From positions 1,756,955 to 1,820,954 of the forward strand of contig NZ_CP119804.1 of NCBI RefSeq assembly GCF_029338375.1: a DNA stretch of 64,000 nt, given 5' to 3'. This stretch comes from Halorussus lipolyticus. GTDB lineage: Archaea; Halobacteriota; Halobacteria; Halobacteriales; Haladaptataceae. The position numbers were made by a program, and so were the translations under genes. This document shows positions 46,402 to 55,480 of the stretch, piece by piece. The notes under the pieces were generated by a model. The model searched no databases. It worked only from the letters and a program-made list of their open reading frames with translations, and was not told where the DNA came from. Every line of letters begins with the position of its first letter. Position 1 is the stretch's first letter.

Positions 46402-46893
46402 GCGTAGTCTTTTCAAAAGCCGTCTGCCGATAGTCGCTCGCTTTCGCTTTTCTGTCGCGTTGTCGGTGGCGAGACGCCGCAACTCTATCGCTTTCGCACT
46501 CAGTTGTTGTCGGAGCCTTGGCGATTCGCCCTCGAAGTCGTCGTAGACGTTTACGAGAGTCTGTGCGACCTCCTCGACTTCTGTCTCGATTGGCATCGGG
46601 AGCGTGTTGAGTCGCTCGTCAAGGTCGGTTATCGCAGGGTCCAGTCGTTCGTCGTCGGGTGACTCCCGGATAGCAACCACGACAGTTTGAGCGTCGGCCG
46701 CGACGTTTTCGTACCACTCCATCGCTTCGGTCCGGTCGGACTGCCATTCACTTCGCCACTGCGTGAGAGTTCCGGGGACGAACTTGGTCACCAACACTGA
46801 CAGGATACCGACGACGAACGCGAGACTGTGAGAAAAAAATGCGTTCCAAGGCACGACAGACGACGCCGACGCCGCATTTGCAACCGAACTCAT
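46396..46893 (-). CDS. Single-pass membrane protein with helical cytosolic domain
   Basis: The 165-residue protein has one N-terminal membrane helix (about 22-42, HSLAFVVGILSVLVTKFVPG) and a long helical domain (about 45-165) ending in a basic tail (EKRKRATIGRRLLKRLRS). It overlaps the convergent orphan gene by six bases. No known family. The arrangement (anchor plus helical bundle) would fit a membrane-tethered sensor or effector, but that is a guess. Confidence 0.6.
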   Translation of the reverse strand: MSSVANAASASSVVPWNAFFSHSLAFVVGILSVLVTKFVPGTLTQWRSEWQSDRTEAMEWYENVAADAQTVVVAIRESPDDERLDPAITDLDERLNTLPMPIETEVEEVAQTLVNVYDDFEGESPRLRQQLSAKAIELRRLATDNATEKRKRATIGRRLLKRLRS

Positions 46894-46935
46894 GGCCGAC
46901 TATCTGGCCGTCGATAGTGTATTTCTTTCGACTTT

Positions 46936-47244
46936 TCAGGCCCCTGACGACCGCTGGGCCGACCACACCGCGACCAGACCCAGCAGAATCGCGGGAATCA
47001 GCGGGAGGACCAGATAGGCGAACCGAAACGGCCGAACGGGCGGAATCACGTAAATCGCGGCCGGAATCACGATGAAGCAGGTGAAGATGACGCCGACCAG
47101 CACCCAGTCGCGGAGGTTCCACTCCTCGTTGCCGCGTTCGACCGGCGCGTTCGGGTGGACGATTTCGTCGTCGTCATCGCTCTGACGGCCGCCTCGCTCG
47201 TCGTCCACCTGTCCCGGTTTGTGGGTGTACGTGTCCTCGGTCAT
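46936..47244 (-). CDS. Small two-helix membrane protein
   Basis: The 102-residue protein has an acidic hydrophilic N-terminus (about 1-45) and two membrane helices (DWVLVGVIFTCFIVIPAAIY and LVLPLIPAILLGLVAVWSA). Its start overlaps the stop of the dehydrogenase gene by four bases (ATGA), so the two are translationally coupled. No family is recognised. Confidence 0.7.
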   Translation of the reverse strand: MTEDTYTHKPGQVDDERGGRQSDDDDEIVHPNAPVERGNEEWNLRDWVLVGVIFTCFIVIPAAIYVIPPVRPFRFAYLVLPLIPAILLGLVAVWSAQRSSGA

Positions 47245-48287
47245 CCGTCGTACTCGCTGTCGGGCACGACCACGACTTTACCGAAGCCCTCGCGCTCCTC
47301 CAACATCTCGTGGGCGCGGGCCGCCTCGCTCATCGGCAGGGTCTCCCGGATTCGGGGTTCGAAGGTGCCGTCCCAGACGAGTTCCAGCACGTCGTCCACC
47401 TCGCCGGGGTTGGCCATGGTCGAACCGATGACCGATAGCTGGTTCCAGAAGATGCGATTCAGGCCCGCGCCGGGGTTCGGTCCCGTGGTCGCGCCGCAGG
47501 TGACGACCCGACCGCCCTTGGCCAGACTCTTGAGCGAGTCGGGGTAGGTGGCCTCGCCCACGTGGTCCACGACCATATCGACGCCGCGCTTGTCGGTCAA
47601 CTCGCGGATTCGGTCGGCGAAATCGTCGTCCTCGTAGTTGATGGTGTGGTCGGCACCGACCTCCTCGGCGTACTCCAACTTCTCGTCAGAGGAGGCCGTG
47701 GCGTAGACCTCGGCCCCGGCGTAGTCGGCGATTTGGACCGCGGCGTGGCCCACGCCGCCCGAGGCCCCCAGCACCAGCACCTTCTCGCCGGCCTGCAAAT
47801 CCCCGCGGTTGAGGAGCATCCGCCACGCGGTCTGGAACACCAGCGGTGCCGCGGCGGCAGTCTCCCATTCGACGCCGGAGGGGACTTTCACGAGGTTCTG
47901 CTCGGGGACGGCGGCGCGCTCGCTGTGGACGCCGCGGACGTGTTCCCCGATGAGGTGGTAGTTCACGCACATCGAGTACTCGCCGTCTCTGCAGAACTCG
48001 CACTTGCCGCAGTAGACGCCCGCCGAGACAGCAACTCGGTCGCCCGGTTCGAATCGCGTGACCTCCTCGCCGACTTCGAGGACGACCCCCGCGGCGTCAC
48101 TCCCCGGAATGTGGGGCATGTCGAGGTCCACTCCGGGCAGTCCCTTGCGAGTCCACACGTCGAGGTGGTTGAGCGCCCCGGCCTTCACGTCCACCAGTAC
48201 CTCGTCGCGGTCCGGCGTGGGGTCCGAAAAGTCGTCGTACTCGATGACGCTCCGGTCCCCGTGGTCGCTGAACTGGACGGCTTGCAT
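47241..48287 (-). CDS. Zinc-type alcohol dehydrogenase/quinone reductase (MDR)
   Basis: The 348-residue medium-chain dehydrogenase has an N-terminal GroES-like domain with PHIPGSDAAGVV and the structural-zinc cysteines in VYCGKCEFCRDGEYSMC (four Cys). The NAD(P)-binding motif is LGASGGVGHAAVQI near residue 173. The substrate is unknown; the overall sequence resembles haloarchaeal zinc-binding dehydrogenases. It is coupled by a four-base overlap to a small membrane protein gene downstream and divergent from moaB. Confidence 0.9.
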   Translation of the reverse strand: MQAVQFSDHGDRSVIEYDDFSDPTPDRDEVLVDVKAGALNHLDVWTRKGLPGVDLDMPHIPGSDAAGVVLEVGEEVTRFEPGDRVAVSAGVYCGKCEFCRDGEYSMCVNYHLIGEHVRGVHSERAAVPEQNLVKVPSGVEWETAAAAPLVFQTAWRMLLNRGDLQAGEKVLVLGASGGVGHAAVQIADYAGAEVYATASSDEKLEYAEEVGADHTINYEDDDFADRIRELTDKRGVDMVVDHVGEATYPDSLKSLAKGGRVVTCGATTGPNPGAGLNRIFWNQLSVIGSTMANPGEVDDVLELVWDGTFEPRIRETLPMSEAARAHEMLEEREGFGKVVVVPDSEYDG

Positions 48288-48421
48288 ACTCGTCTGATAG
48301 GCTTCGGGCGGTAAAACTGTACCTCAAACGACTCCACCGACTCTCCCGGCCCTGATACTTCGATGACAGTTCCGACTCACTGCGGCGTTGCTTTAAGGTG
48401 CTGTCTGCCAAATACTGTCAC

Positions 48422-49066
48422 ATGGTCGATTTCCAATCGCGCGACACCCGGCGACACGACGAGGAGGACGACGGGAACCAGACAGAGAGCCACCCGAGCG
48501 AGAAGCAACCGACCGAAACCGAGACCGACGACGCCCATCACGACGGGGACGACGACCACGCCGACCACGACCACCACCATCACGACGTGGACACCCTCGG
48601 CGCGGCGGTCGTGACAATATCGTCGTCTCGAAGCCTCTCGGACGACCCCTCGGGAGACGCGGTGGTCGCGGGCCTCGAAGACGCGGGCCACAAGGTGGTC
48701 AGCCGTGACCTCATCGACGATGGCTACGATAGCGTGCAGGGCACCATCGACGCCTTAGTCGGCCGAGACGACGTGGACATCGTGGTCACGACCGGCGGAA
48801 CCGGCGTGACCCCCGACGACGTGACCATCGAGGCGACCCGGCAACTACTCGACAAGCAACTCCCCGGATTCGGCGAACTGTTCCGGTCGCTGTCGTTCGA
48901 GGAGATAGGCACCAGAGTCGTCGGGACGCGAGCGACCGCCGGAGTCGCAGACGGGGCAGTCGTCTTCTGCCTGCCGGGGAGCGAGAACGCCGCCAGACTC
49001 GGCATCGAGGAGATAATCGTGAAGGAGGCCGGCCACCTCGCGGGACTGGCCTCGAGAGGCGAGTAG
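48422..49066 (+). CDS. moaB: MoaB/MogA-type molybdopterin protein with His/Asp-rich N-terminus
   Basis: The 214-residue protein has a disordered N-terminal extension of about 57 residues rich in His, Asp and Glu ([18 protein letters not shown]). A MoCF-binding domain (about 60-214) follows, with the diagnostic [20 protein letters not shown] and [13 protein letters not shown]. MoaB/MogA adenylylates molybdopterin before metal insertion. The extension could bind metal ions; this is inferred. It is divergent from the dehydrogenase. Confidence 0.9.
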   Translation: MVDFQSRDTRRHDEEDDGNQTESHPSEKQPTETETDDAHHDGDDDHADHDHHHHDVDTLGAAVVTISSSRSLSDDPSGDAVVAGLEDAGHKVVSRDLIDDGYDSVQGTIDALVGRDDVDIVVTTGGTGVTPDDVTIEATRQLLDKQLPGFGELFRSLSFEEIGTRVVGTRATAGVADGAVVFCLPGSENAARLGIEEIIVKEAGHLAGLASRGE

Positions 49067-49088
49067 TCGGTCGAACGCCTCGGTTCAG

Positions 49089-49676
49089 TTACTCGAAGTC
49101 GCGCCGCATCGCAATCTCGAACCACGGGCAGAGTCGGAGTTGGCGGTACCACTCGGGATGCTCGTGGAGTCGCTCGTAGGGCACCCACATCAGGCCCGCA
49201 ACTTCCTCCTCGTCGGGGTCGAGCGAGAGGTCGTCCAGCGTCAGTTTCAGCACGGCGCAGACCTCGTGTTCGAGGCCCGCGTTCTCGAAGTAGCGCTTGT
49301 ACTCGAAGCGGTCGGTGACCCGCAGGTCGTCGTACTGGTCGGGCGTGATTCCCAGTTCCTCTTCGAGGCGTTCGCGGGTGGCCTCCTCTTGGCTCTGGCC
49401 CTGCACGGGATGGGAGGCCACGGTGCCGTCCCACCACGTCCCCCAGAGGCGCTTGTCGGGGGCGCGCTGGGCCAGCAGGACGTTGCCCTCGCCGTCGAAC
49501 ACCAGCGAGGTGAACGCTCGGTGGCGGATGCCGTCGCCGGTGTGGGCGTCGAGGCGGTTGACGGTTTCCTGTTCGTTGTCGTCTTCGTCTACCGCGACGA
49601 CGTGCTGGCGGGCGTTCTCGTGTCGGTCTTCCGGTGTGGCCGTGCTACCGTCGGCCGTCGTGTCGTCGGCACTCAT
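49089..49676 (-). CDS. idi: Nudix protein of the type-1 IPP isomerase family
   Basis: The 195-residue Nudix-fold protein resembles type-1 isopentenyl-diphosphate isomerases ([57 protein letters not shown]). The position of the catalytic cysteine (E. coli C67, in NSVCGHP) is Ala here (GTVASHP, A87), while the glutamate of EHEVC is kept. Isomerase activity is therefore uncertain; it may be a divergent IDI or another Nudix enzyme. It is convergent with moaB. Confidence 0.75.
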   Translation of the reverse strand: MSADDTTADGSTATPEDRHENARQHVVAVDEDDNEQETVNRLDAHTGDGIRHRAFTSLVFDGEGNVLLAQRAPDKRLWGTWWDGTVASHPVQGQSQEEATRERLEEELGITPDQYDDLRVTDRFEYKRYFENAGLEHEVCAVLKLTLDDLSLDPDEEEVAGLMWVPYERLHEHPEWYRQLRLCPWFEIAMRRDFE

Positions 49677-49769
49677 TGTGTGGAAATTGTGAGGGGTGGG
49701 TAAAACCGTCTTCGATAGCGGCTTTACTCCGAGTCGCGCTCGTCGGACCGACCCGACTCGCGTCTCGAC

Positions 49770-50828
49770 TCACTCCCCGTCGAAGTCGAGTTCGTCGCTC
49801 CGGTTCACGTTCCGGAGGACGAACGGGCCGATGGAGAGGGTTCGCTTGGCCACGGTCGCAATCCGGAGGATGTAGGAGAGCAGAAGCATGAAGGGGACGG
49901 TTGCGACCGTCACAGCGAGACTCGTGACTAAAATGTCGTTGCTGAGACCGAGCGTCGAACCCGGCACCGCTCTGGCGTCGTAGTAGAGAATCATCGACGA
50001 GACCACGACCAGCGCGGGAACCGCGGTGTAGAGCATCGCCCGCGAGAGGTTGACCAACTCCCACTGGAAGTACAGCGTCTTGAAGTGTTCGCGCGCCGGA
50101 CCGAAGAACTTCAGGACCTCCTCCAAGTCGTCGAAGGCGTCTCTGGCCTCGTCGGTGAGCGCGTCGTCGTGTTCGTTGTGGATGCGCCGGGCGACGAAAA
50201 TCTTCCACGAGTAGTTGAAGTCCAGCACCGCCGACAGCAGGTCGTAGCTCCCGAACTCGGCGTCCGCCAGTTCGTCGCTGACCTCGTTGGCGTTCTGGGT
50301 GAGCGCGTCCACGTACTGGTCGATGGCGTCTTTCAACTCCTCGTCGCGGGCGTCTTCGAGCGCATCGGTGAGACTGTTGGCCCGCGAGCAGGTCTCGTCG
50401 ATGAGCGATTGGAGGAAAGACGAGGGTTCGGGCGGACTGACTGGCGCGTCGAGGACCTCCTCTACGTCCTCGCGGAACTGCATCGCGTCCTCCATCCGAT
50501 TGCGCTGGTCGCCGACCGGGCCGAGTTCCTGCGAGAGGACCAACTGATTCAGCGTCACCACCAGCGTCACGCCGGTGATGATGGCGGTCACGAACGCCTG
50601 AAACAGCGTCTCGGTCGGGTCCGACGAGGCCACCGACGATTGGAGCGACGAGGGGTCCACCACCCCGATGACCACCAGCGCGACGAACACCCCGACGAGC
50701 AACGTCCCGGCCACGACCCACCGGTTGGCCTCCATCAGCAACCAGAGCTTCCAACTGCTCTCGTCTGCCCGCTCGCGCATCGTGTCACTCGGCTGAGAAT
50801 CATCGTCAGACCCTCCGCTCCCCGACAT
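49770..50828 (-). CDS. Four-helix membrane protein, haloarchaeal family (copy B)
   Basis: The 352-residue paralogue of 28273-29460 has the same plan: two N-terminal helices (WVVAGTLLVGVFVALVVIGV; AFVTAIITGVTLVVTLNQLV), a cytosolic helical domain, two further helices and a short tail. Matching stretches are FNYSWKIFVARRIHNEHD and REHFKTLYFQWELVNLSRAM. Both copies put LSQEL/LSEEI after helix 2. The function is unknown; a channel or sensor is possible. The start is ATG 50828. Confidence 0.75.
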   Translation of the reverse strand: MSGSGGSDDDSQPSDTMRERADESSWKLWLLMEANRWVVAGTLLVGVFVALVVIGVVDPSSLQSSVASSDPTETLFQAFVTAIITGVTLVVTLNQLVLSQELGPVGDQRNRMEDAMQFREDVEEVLDAPVSPPEPSSFLQSLIDETCSRANSLTDALEDARDEELKDAIDQYVDALTQNANEVSDELADAEFGSYDLLSAVLDFNYSWKIFVARRIHNEHDDALTDEARDAFDDLEEVLKFFGPAREHFKTLYFQWELVNLSRAMLYTAVPALVVVSSMILYYDARAVPGSTLGLSNDILVTSLAVTVATVPFMLLLSYILRIATVAKRTLSIGPFVLRNVNRSDELDFDGE

Positions 50829-50899
50829 GTGCGTCCGGGTACGCTCCCGCCACGGAAATACCCGCGGGCCTTTTGTCACTGCGGCCCATGTGTGACCAC

Positions 50900-52321
50900 A
50901 TGGCACGGTTAGCCCGGTTGGCCCTCGCGCTGGCGGTCGCGCTCGTGCTGGCGGGTGCGGCCCCGGCCGCGGGCGACCGGACGATGGTGGGTGTCGAGGG
51001 AGCGGTAACGGACGAACAGGTGGAGACGATAGGGGATAAAAACGAATTAGATGTCTCAAACATTCATTTTGATGGTTCAAAGACAGAGGTAGGAATTGAA
51101 CCAGCGACGGTAACCCGAGGAGAACGCGGCGTCGCCCAAGAGACCCAGACCGAGAACGAGTCGGTCGTCATCGAGACCGAAGGGTTCGAACCGGACTACG
51201 ACCCCGGCACGGTCCTGAACCGGGTCGAGGAGCTTCGCGGTCTCTCGGCGACCCAAGGCATCACGCTCCACCAGTACGACGACGAGGACGGTGCCCCCTA
51301 CGATATGCCCGACGAGTTCGGGGCTATCCTGCCAATCGGGGCACAGACGCTCCAACTCTACTCGAACGCGACGACCGAGCGCAGGCAACCGCTGGGCTAC
51401 GCCGTCGAGCGCCAAGCCGCGGTCCACATCTACCTGATGGACGACGACGATTTGGCCGACTACGGACTCACTCAAGAGGTCGTGCTGGCCCACGAGTTGG
51501 TCCACGCGCTCCAGTTCCAGCACGACCTGTTGAGTCCCTCGCGCCGGGAGCTACGCTCGCAGTTCGAGTACTGGTCTACCGACTCACGGCTGGTGACGAC
51601 CGCGCTGGTCGAGGGCGACGCGATGTGGGTCACCGAGCAGTACCTCGCGCGGTACGACGACAGCAACTACTCGGTGCGTAGCTACAACCGGTCGCTGGCG
51701 CGGTCGGCGTGGCCCCACAGCGTCGCCGGGACGCCCTACTACTACGGCTACGAGTTCTACGAGCGGGCCGGGAGTTCGCCCGCCGAGCGGTCGGCCGCCA
51801 TCGAGGCCCCGGTCAACTCCACCGCCGAACTCCTCCATCCCGGCGAGCGCGTCGAGCGCGCCGAGATTCCGGCTCCGCCCGAGATACCCGACGCCGAGCA
51901 GTTGACGCGCTACCACGCGGATACGGTGGGCGAGTTGGTGGTCCGCCACTCGCTCAGAATGAACAACCTGTCGTTCGCTCGCGCCGCGAAGGTCGCAGAC
52001 GGGTGGGCCGGCGACCGGATGTACTACTACGCCGCGGCGGGCGCGAAGGGGCCGGCGACCCACTGGCTGACGAAGTGGGAGAGCGAGGCCGAGGCCCGCG
52101 AGTTCGCCACCGCGTGGCGGTCGCTGTTGGAGACGAACGGCGCGCGCTCTACCGGCGACACGCTGTTCGTCCCGGCGAGTGACCACGCGCCCGGCCTCCA
52201 CTACGTCGTTCGGCGCGACGGCGCGACGGTCCGAATCACGGCGGCCGAACGGGCCGAGACCGCCCGGCAACTCGCCGCCGCAGTCGATTCACAATCGGAG
52301 AACGCGACCGGGGCGACTTAG
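50900..52321 (+). CDS. Exported zinc metalloprotease-like protein (HEXXH)
   Basis: The 473-residue protein has a Sec signal (MARLARLALALAVALVLAGA, cleavage near PAAGD). The mature protein contains a gluzincin-type motif, LAHELVHALQFQHDLL (H198, E199, H202), and a likely third ligand in ALVEGDAMWVTEQYLARYD. ATG 50888 would add four residues (MCDH); 50900 gives the better signal peptide. Asn-x-Ser/Thr sites suggest glycosylation. It is convergent with pspA, with stops overlapping by four bases. Confidence 0.8.
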   Translation: MARLARLALALAVALVLAGAAPAAGDRTMVGVEGAVTDEQVETIGDKNELDVSNIHFDGSKTEVGIEPATVTRGERGVAQETQTENESVVIETEGFEPDYDPGTVLNRVEELRGLSATQGITLHQYDDEDGAPYDMPDEFGAILPIGAQTLQLYSNATTERRQPLGYAVERQAAVHIYLMDDDDLADYGLTQEVVLAHELVHALQFQHDLLSPSRRELRSQFEYWSTDSRLVTTALVEGDAMWVTEQYLARYDDSNYSVRSYNRSLARSAWPHSVAGTPYYYGYEFYERAGSSPAERSAAIEAPVNSTAELLHPGERVERAEIPAPPEIPDAEQLTRYHADTVGELVVRHSLRMNNLSFARAAKVADGWAGDRMYYYAAAGAKGPATHWLTKWESEAEAREFATAWRSLLETNGARSTGDTLFVPASDHAPGLHYVVRRDGATVRITAAERAETARQLAAAVDSQSENATGAT

Positions 52322-53154
52322 CTCTCGTCGTCGTCCTTGAGTTCCTCTAGTTCGGTCTCGATGTCGTCGTCCGTGGCCTCCGTTTCGGTCTCGGTCTCCA
52401 GTTCGGCTTCGAGGTCCACGTCCTCGTCGCTGGACTCGGATTTCGACGACCCCGACCCCTTGCCCATCTCGGTCTTGAGAGTTTCGAGTTCGGCATCGAC
52501 TTCGCCCGAGGTCCGGACTTCTTCGAGTTCCCGGTCGAGGCTGTCCTTGTCCGAGAGCGCGTCATCGAAGACGCCCGACTCTTGGAGTTCGTCCATCGCC
52601 TCCGAACGGGCCTCCATGTCCTCGGTGCGCTCCTCGGCGCGCTCGATGGCCCGGCCCACGTCCTCCATCTCGTCGCCAGCGCCCGTCATGGCTTCGGAGA
52701 CGCGGGTCTGAGCCTCGGCGGCCTCGTACCGAGCCTTCATGCTCTCCTTCTTGGTCCGGAACTCCTCGATGCGGTTCTGGAGTTGGTCTTTCTTCTCAAC
52801 GAGGTCGTCTTGGGTACTCTGGAGACTGGCGATTTGGCTCTCCAAGTCCTCGATTTGGTTCATCTTCTGCTTTTTCTTCTCCAGCGCGCGCCGGGCGAGG
52901 TCCTCGCGGTCCTGATTGACCGCCTGACGGGCCTGCTCGTTGTGCTTCTCGACGTTCTCCTCTAAGCGTCGCTTCTGCATCTCGAGGCGCTTTTTCTGCG
53001 TGGTGAGGTCGGCGATACCCTGCTTGACCTCCTGCAGTTCGTCGCGCATCTGCTCGTAGGAGTAATCGAGCGTCTCCGAGGGGTCCTCGGCCCGATTGAG
53101 GGCGGCGTTTATCTTCGACCGGACGACGTACGACAGGCGTGAAAGTACTCCCAT
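52318..53154 (-). CDS. pspA: PspA/IM30 family membrane-stress protein
   Basis: The 278-residue protein begins with the amphipathic helix MGVLSRLSYVVRSKINAALN and continues with long coiled-coil helices (about 25-200) of the ESCRT-III-like PspA/Vipp1 fold. The C-terminal 60 residues are acidic and disordered. It should bind and stabilise the cytoplasmic membrane. The start at 53154 is fixed by the amphipathic helix. It overlaps the convergent metalloprotease gene by four bases. Confidence 0.9.
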   Translation of the reverse strand: MGVLSRLSYVVRSKINAALNRAEDPSETLDYSYEQMRDELQEVKQGIADLTTQKKRLEMQKRRLEENVEKHNEQARQAVNQDREDLARRALEKKKQKMNQIEDLESQIASLQSTQDDLVEKKDQLQNRIEEFRTKKESMKARYEAAEAQTRVSEAMTGAGDEMEDVGRAIERAEERTEDMEARSEAMDELQESGVFDDALSDKDSLDRELEEVRTSGEVDAELETLKTEMGKGSGSSKSESSDEDVDLEAELETETETEATDDDIETELEELKDDDES

Positions 53155-53492
53155 ATCCACCCCTTTCGTGACCTGACCCTTAAAATCCTCACCTCCCCAA
53201 CAGTCGTCAGACGCTCCTGAGACGAACCGAAATATCATCGATTCAACTGGCTCGCTGACAGGCGGGCGCTCGGTGGAACAGTCCACGAGGAGGCGCCCGG
53301 CCGACCAACCGCCAACGAACGCCCCCAAACCACGGGGTAGGATGAAGGGGCCGCCCGGTCCCGGTCGCTTCAACAGGAGTCCATTCCGGTTCTCGTCGCT
53401 AGTCTCGGAAGACACCCGTCTCATTCGAAAAACGAGTAAAACCCAAACTCACGAGTATAACCCTTATCCGAATCCTGCCCCAAACCCGACTC
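53155..53492. other. 338-base gap with second copy of conserved element
   Basis: No gene. The element at 53327-53375 is described separately. The stretch before it (from about 53260) also resembles the sequence before the long copy (CGGACGCTCGG / CGGGCGCTCGG and the shared CGCCCGGCC). Confidence 0.55.
53327..53375 (+). ncRNA. Conserved intergenic structured element, short copy
   Basis: The core 53327-53360 matches the 43787-43820 core at 31 of 34 positions. Here the arms GAAG.GGCCG (53345-53354) and CGGTCGCTTC close over a seven-base loop, so the long inner hairpin of the other copy is absent. Both end in GCTTCAA. The conserved outer stem with a variable interior suggests a structured RNA family. 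Confidence 0.45.
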
Positions 53493-54107
53493 ATGAACTC
53501 CGAGGACCTCCCCATCCCCGGCGGCCGAGACGTGCGCGCGACCCTCGACACCCCCGAGGAGGCCGACCCCGAAGCAGTAGTAGTCGCTTGCCCACCTCAT
53601 CCACAGCACCGCGGCCACCGAGGAGACGCCCGCCTCGAAGCAGTCAGCGAAGTCCTCGTCGCCGAGGGAATCGCCTGCCTCCGGTTCGACTACGGCGACT
53701 GGGACGAGGGCTACGGCGAGCGCGAGGACGCCCGCAACGCCCTGCGCTGGGCGCAAAATCGGTACGACCGCGTGGGCATCTTCGGGTTCAGTTTCGGCGG
53801 TGCGATAGCGACGTTGGCGGCGGCGACGAGCGACCCACAGCCGGAAGCTGTCGCCCTACTCGCACCGGCCTCGCGCTTGACCGAGGACTTGGACGCCACA
53901 GCGGCGCTGGAGGATGTCGAAGGACCGGTGCAGGTGGTCTACGGCACGCGCGACGACACTGCGAACTGGAAGCCGCTGGTCGAGCGCGCCGACGAGTTGG
54001 GCCACGAGACGGTCGAGATGGGCGCGGACCACTTCTTCGTCGGCCAGCACGAGAAGGTCGCCGACGCGGTGGGTGGGTTTCTGGTCGGGCACCTTCGAGA
54101 GCGATAG
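53493..54107 (+). CDS. Alpha/beta hydrolase
   Basis: The 204-residue protein has an alpha/beta-hydrolase fold with nucleophile elbow GFSFGG (S100), an oxyanion-side motif ACPPHPQHRGH near residue 32, and a late acid/histidine region (YGTRDDTANW and GADHFFVG). It resembles the dienelactone-hydrolase/YcjY-like small esterases. The substrate is unknown. It lies just downstream of the conserved intergenic element. Confidence 0.85.
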   Translation: MNSEDLPIPGGRDVRATLDTPEEADPEAVVVACPPHPQHRGHRGDARLEAVSEVLVAEGIACLRFDYGDWDEGYGEREDARNALRWAQNRYDRVGIFGFSFGGAIATLAAATSDPQPEAVALLAPASRLTEDLDATAALEDVEGPVQVVYGTRDDTANWKPLVERADELGHETVEMGADHFFVGQHEKVADAVGGFLVGHLRER

Positions 54108-54187
54108 CGGACTCGGCCTGCGCGTAGAGCAATCAAAATAAGTGGTTAGGAAATTATATTGTTTCCCCACACCCATTACTTATGTCT

Positions 54188-55297
54188 TTACGCCACTAGC
54201 TCTGGGCGCTCGCCGACTTCGACCGGAACGGTCGTGACCTTGCCGTCGCGCCGGAGTCGCACCGAGAGCGTCTCGCCGGGACTCGCGTTGAGCGCGAGGT
54301 AGGCGTGGAGGTCCTTCGAGGTCTGAATCCGCTGGTCGCCGACGGCGAGGATGGCGTCGCCGCCGACCGGCACGCGGAACCCTTCGACGCGCTTCACGCC
54401 GGTACAGGGCCTGATCCGACCCTTCGACGGCGAATCGTCCGGCGTATCGACCACGAGGACGCCCTCGGCGTTCGGGAAGTCGTTCGCCCGCGCGACGAGT
54501 TCGGTGACGGTCGCCGTGCGGACGCCGAGGTACGGGTGGTCGTACTCGCCGGCCTCGGCGAGCGCCGGAACCACCCGTTGGACCAGCGGTGCCGAGATGG
54601 CGAACGCGATGTTGTCGCCCCCGCCGGAGTTGACCACGCCGAGGACCTCCCCCGAGAGGTTCACCAGCGGACCGCCGGAGTTGCCGGGGTTGACCGGTGC
54701 GTCGGTCTGGATGGCGTTGGGAATCTGGTAGTCGCCCGCCGGACTCGGCACCTGCCGGTCCACGCCGCTGACGATGCCGGACGTGAGCGACCCTCGGAGG
54801 CCGTAGGGACTCCCGACGACGGCGACTCGCGTGCCGATGGCGGGTTCCGAATCGACTACCGAGAGCGGTTCGATGCCGTCCGGAACGTCCACGGCGACGA
54901 CAGCGAGGTCGCTCCGTGGGTCCCGCCCGACGACCCGACCGAGACGGGAGGTGGTATCGTCGAACTGGACGCTCACCCGGTCGGCGTCGCCGACGACGTG
55001 GTAGTTGGTCACGAAGTGCGAGTCGTCGTAGCAGAACCCCGACCCCTGCGAACCGCTCGGCGCGCGAATCAGCGCGACCGCGTCGGAGGTCTGGCGGTAG
55101 ACCCGAGTGTAGACGCTTTCGGCGTCCGAGGAGGTCGAGGCCGAGGCCTCCCGTACCGGTCCGGTCGTCCCGCCGTCGGCCGTCGAATCGGTCTCGTCTC
55201 GTTGGGGCGGCGAGGCGTTCGAGCAACCCGCGACGCTTCCCATCGTTGCGGCGGCGAGCGCACCGAGGAGTCCTCGGCGCGTCGGCGTGTCCTGCAT
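54188..55297 (-). CDS. HtrA/DegP-type serine protease, lipoprotein
   Basis: The 369-residue protein has a Tat-like N-terminus ([20 protein letters not shown]) whose lipobox puts the lipid on C25. The trypsin-like domain has H100 (FVTNYHVVG), D130 (RSDLAVVAV) and S207 (NPGNSGGPL), then a PDZ domain (about 265-369, [15 protein letters not shown]). It should act outside the membrane in envelope quality control. The frame stays open far upstream across pyrG, but that is antisense noise; the start is ATG 55297. Divergent from pyrG. Confidence 0.9.
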   Translation of the reverse strand: MQDTPTRRGLLGALAAATMGSVAGCSNASPPQRDETDSTADGGTTGPVREASASTSSDAESVYTRVYRQTSDAVALIRAPSGSQGSGFCYDDSHFVTNYHVVGDADRVSVQFDDTTSRLGRVVGRDPRSDLAVVAVDVPDGIEPLSVVDSEPAIGTRVAVVGSPYGLRGSLTSGIVSGVDRQVPSPAGDYQIPNAIQTDAPVNPGNSGGPLVNLSGEVLGVVNSGGGDNIAFAISAPLVQRVVPALAEAGEYDHPYLGVRTATVTELVARANDFPNAEGVLVVDTPDDSPSKGRIRPCTGVKRVEGFRVPVGGDAILAVGDQRIQTSKDLHAYLALNASPGETLSVRLRRDGKVTTVPVEVGERPELVA

Positions 55298-55480
55298 TGG
55301 CCGACCCTGACGACTGTCGCCCCAAGAAGATTTGGATACGGGCAGACGACGGGTCGAATCGGCCGAGACCGCCGGACGCGGCGCTCGGCCAACCACCCGA
55401 GTCACCGCGTCTCTGTGCCATTCTCTGACGCCCCTCGTGCGCTCCGAAATGGTTTTGAATCGCGCCCGCCGACACCCAGT

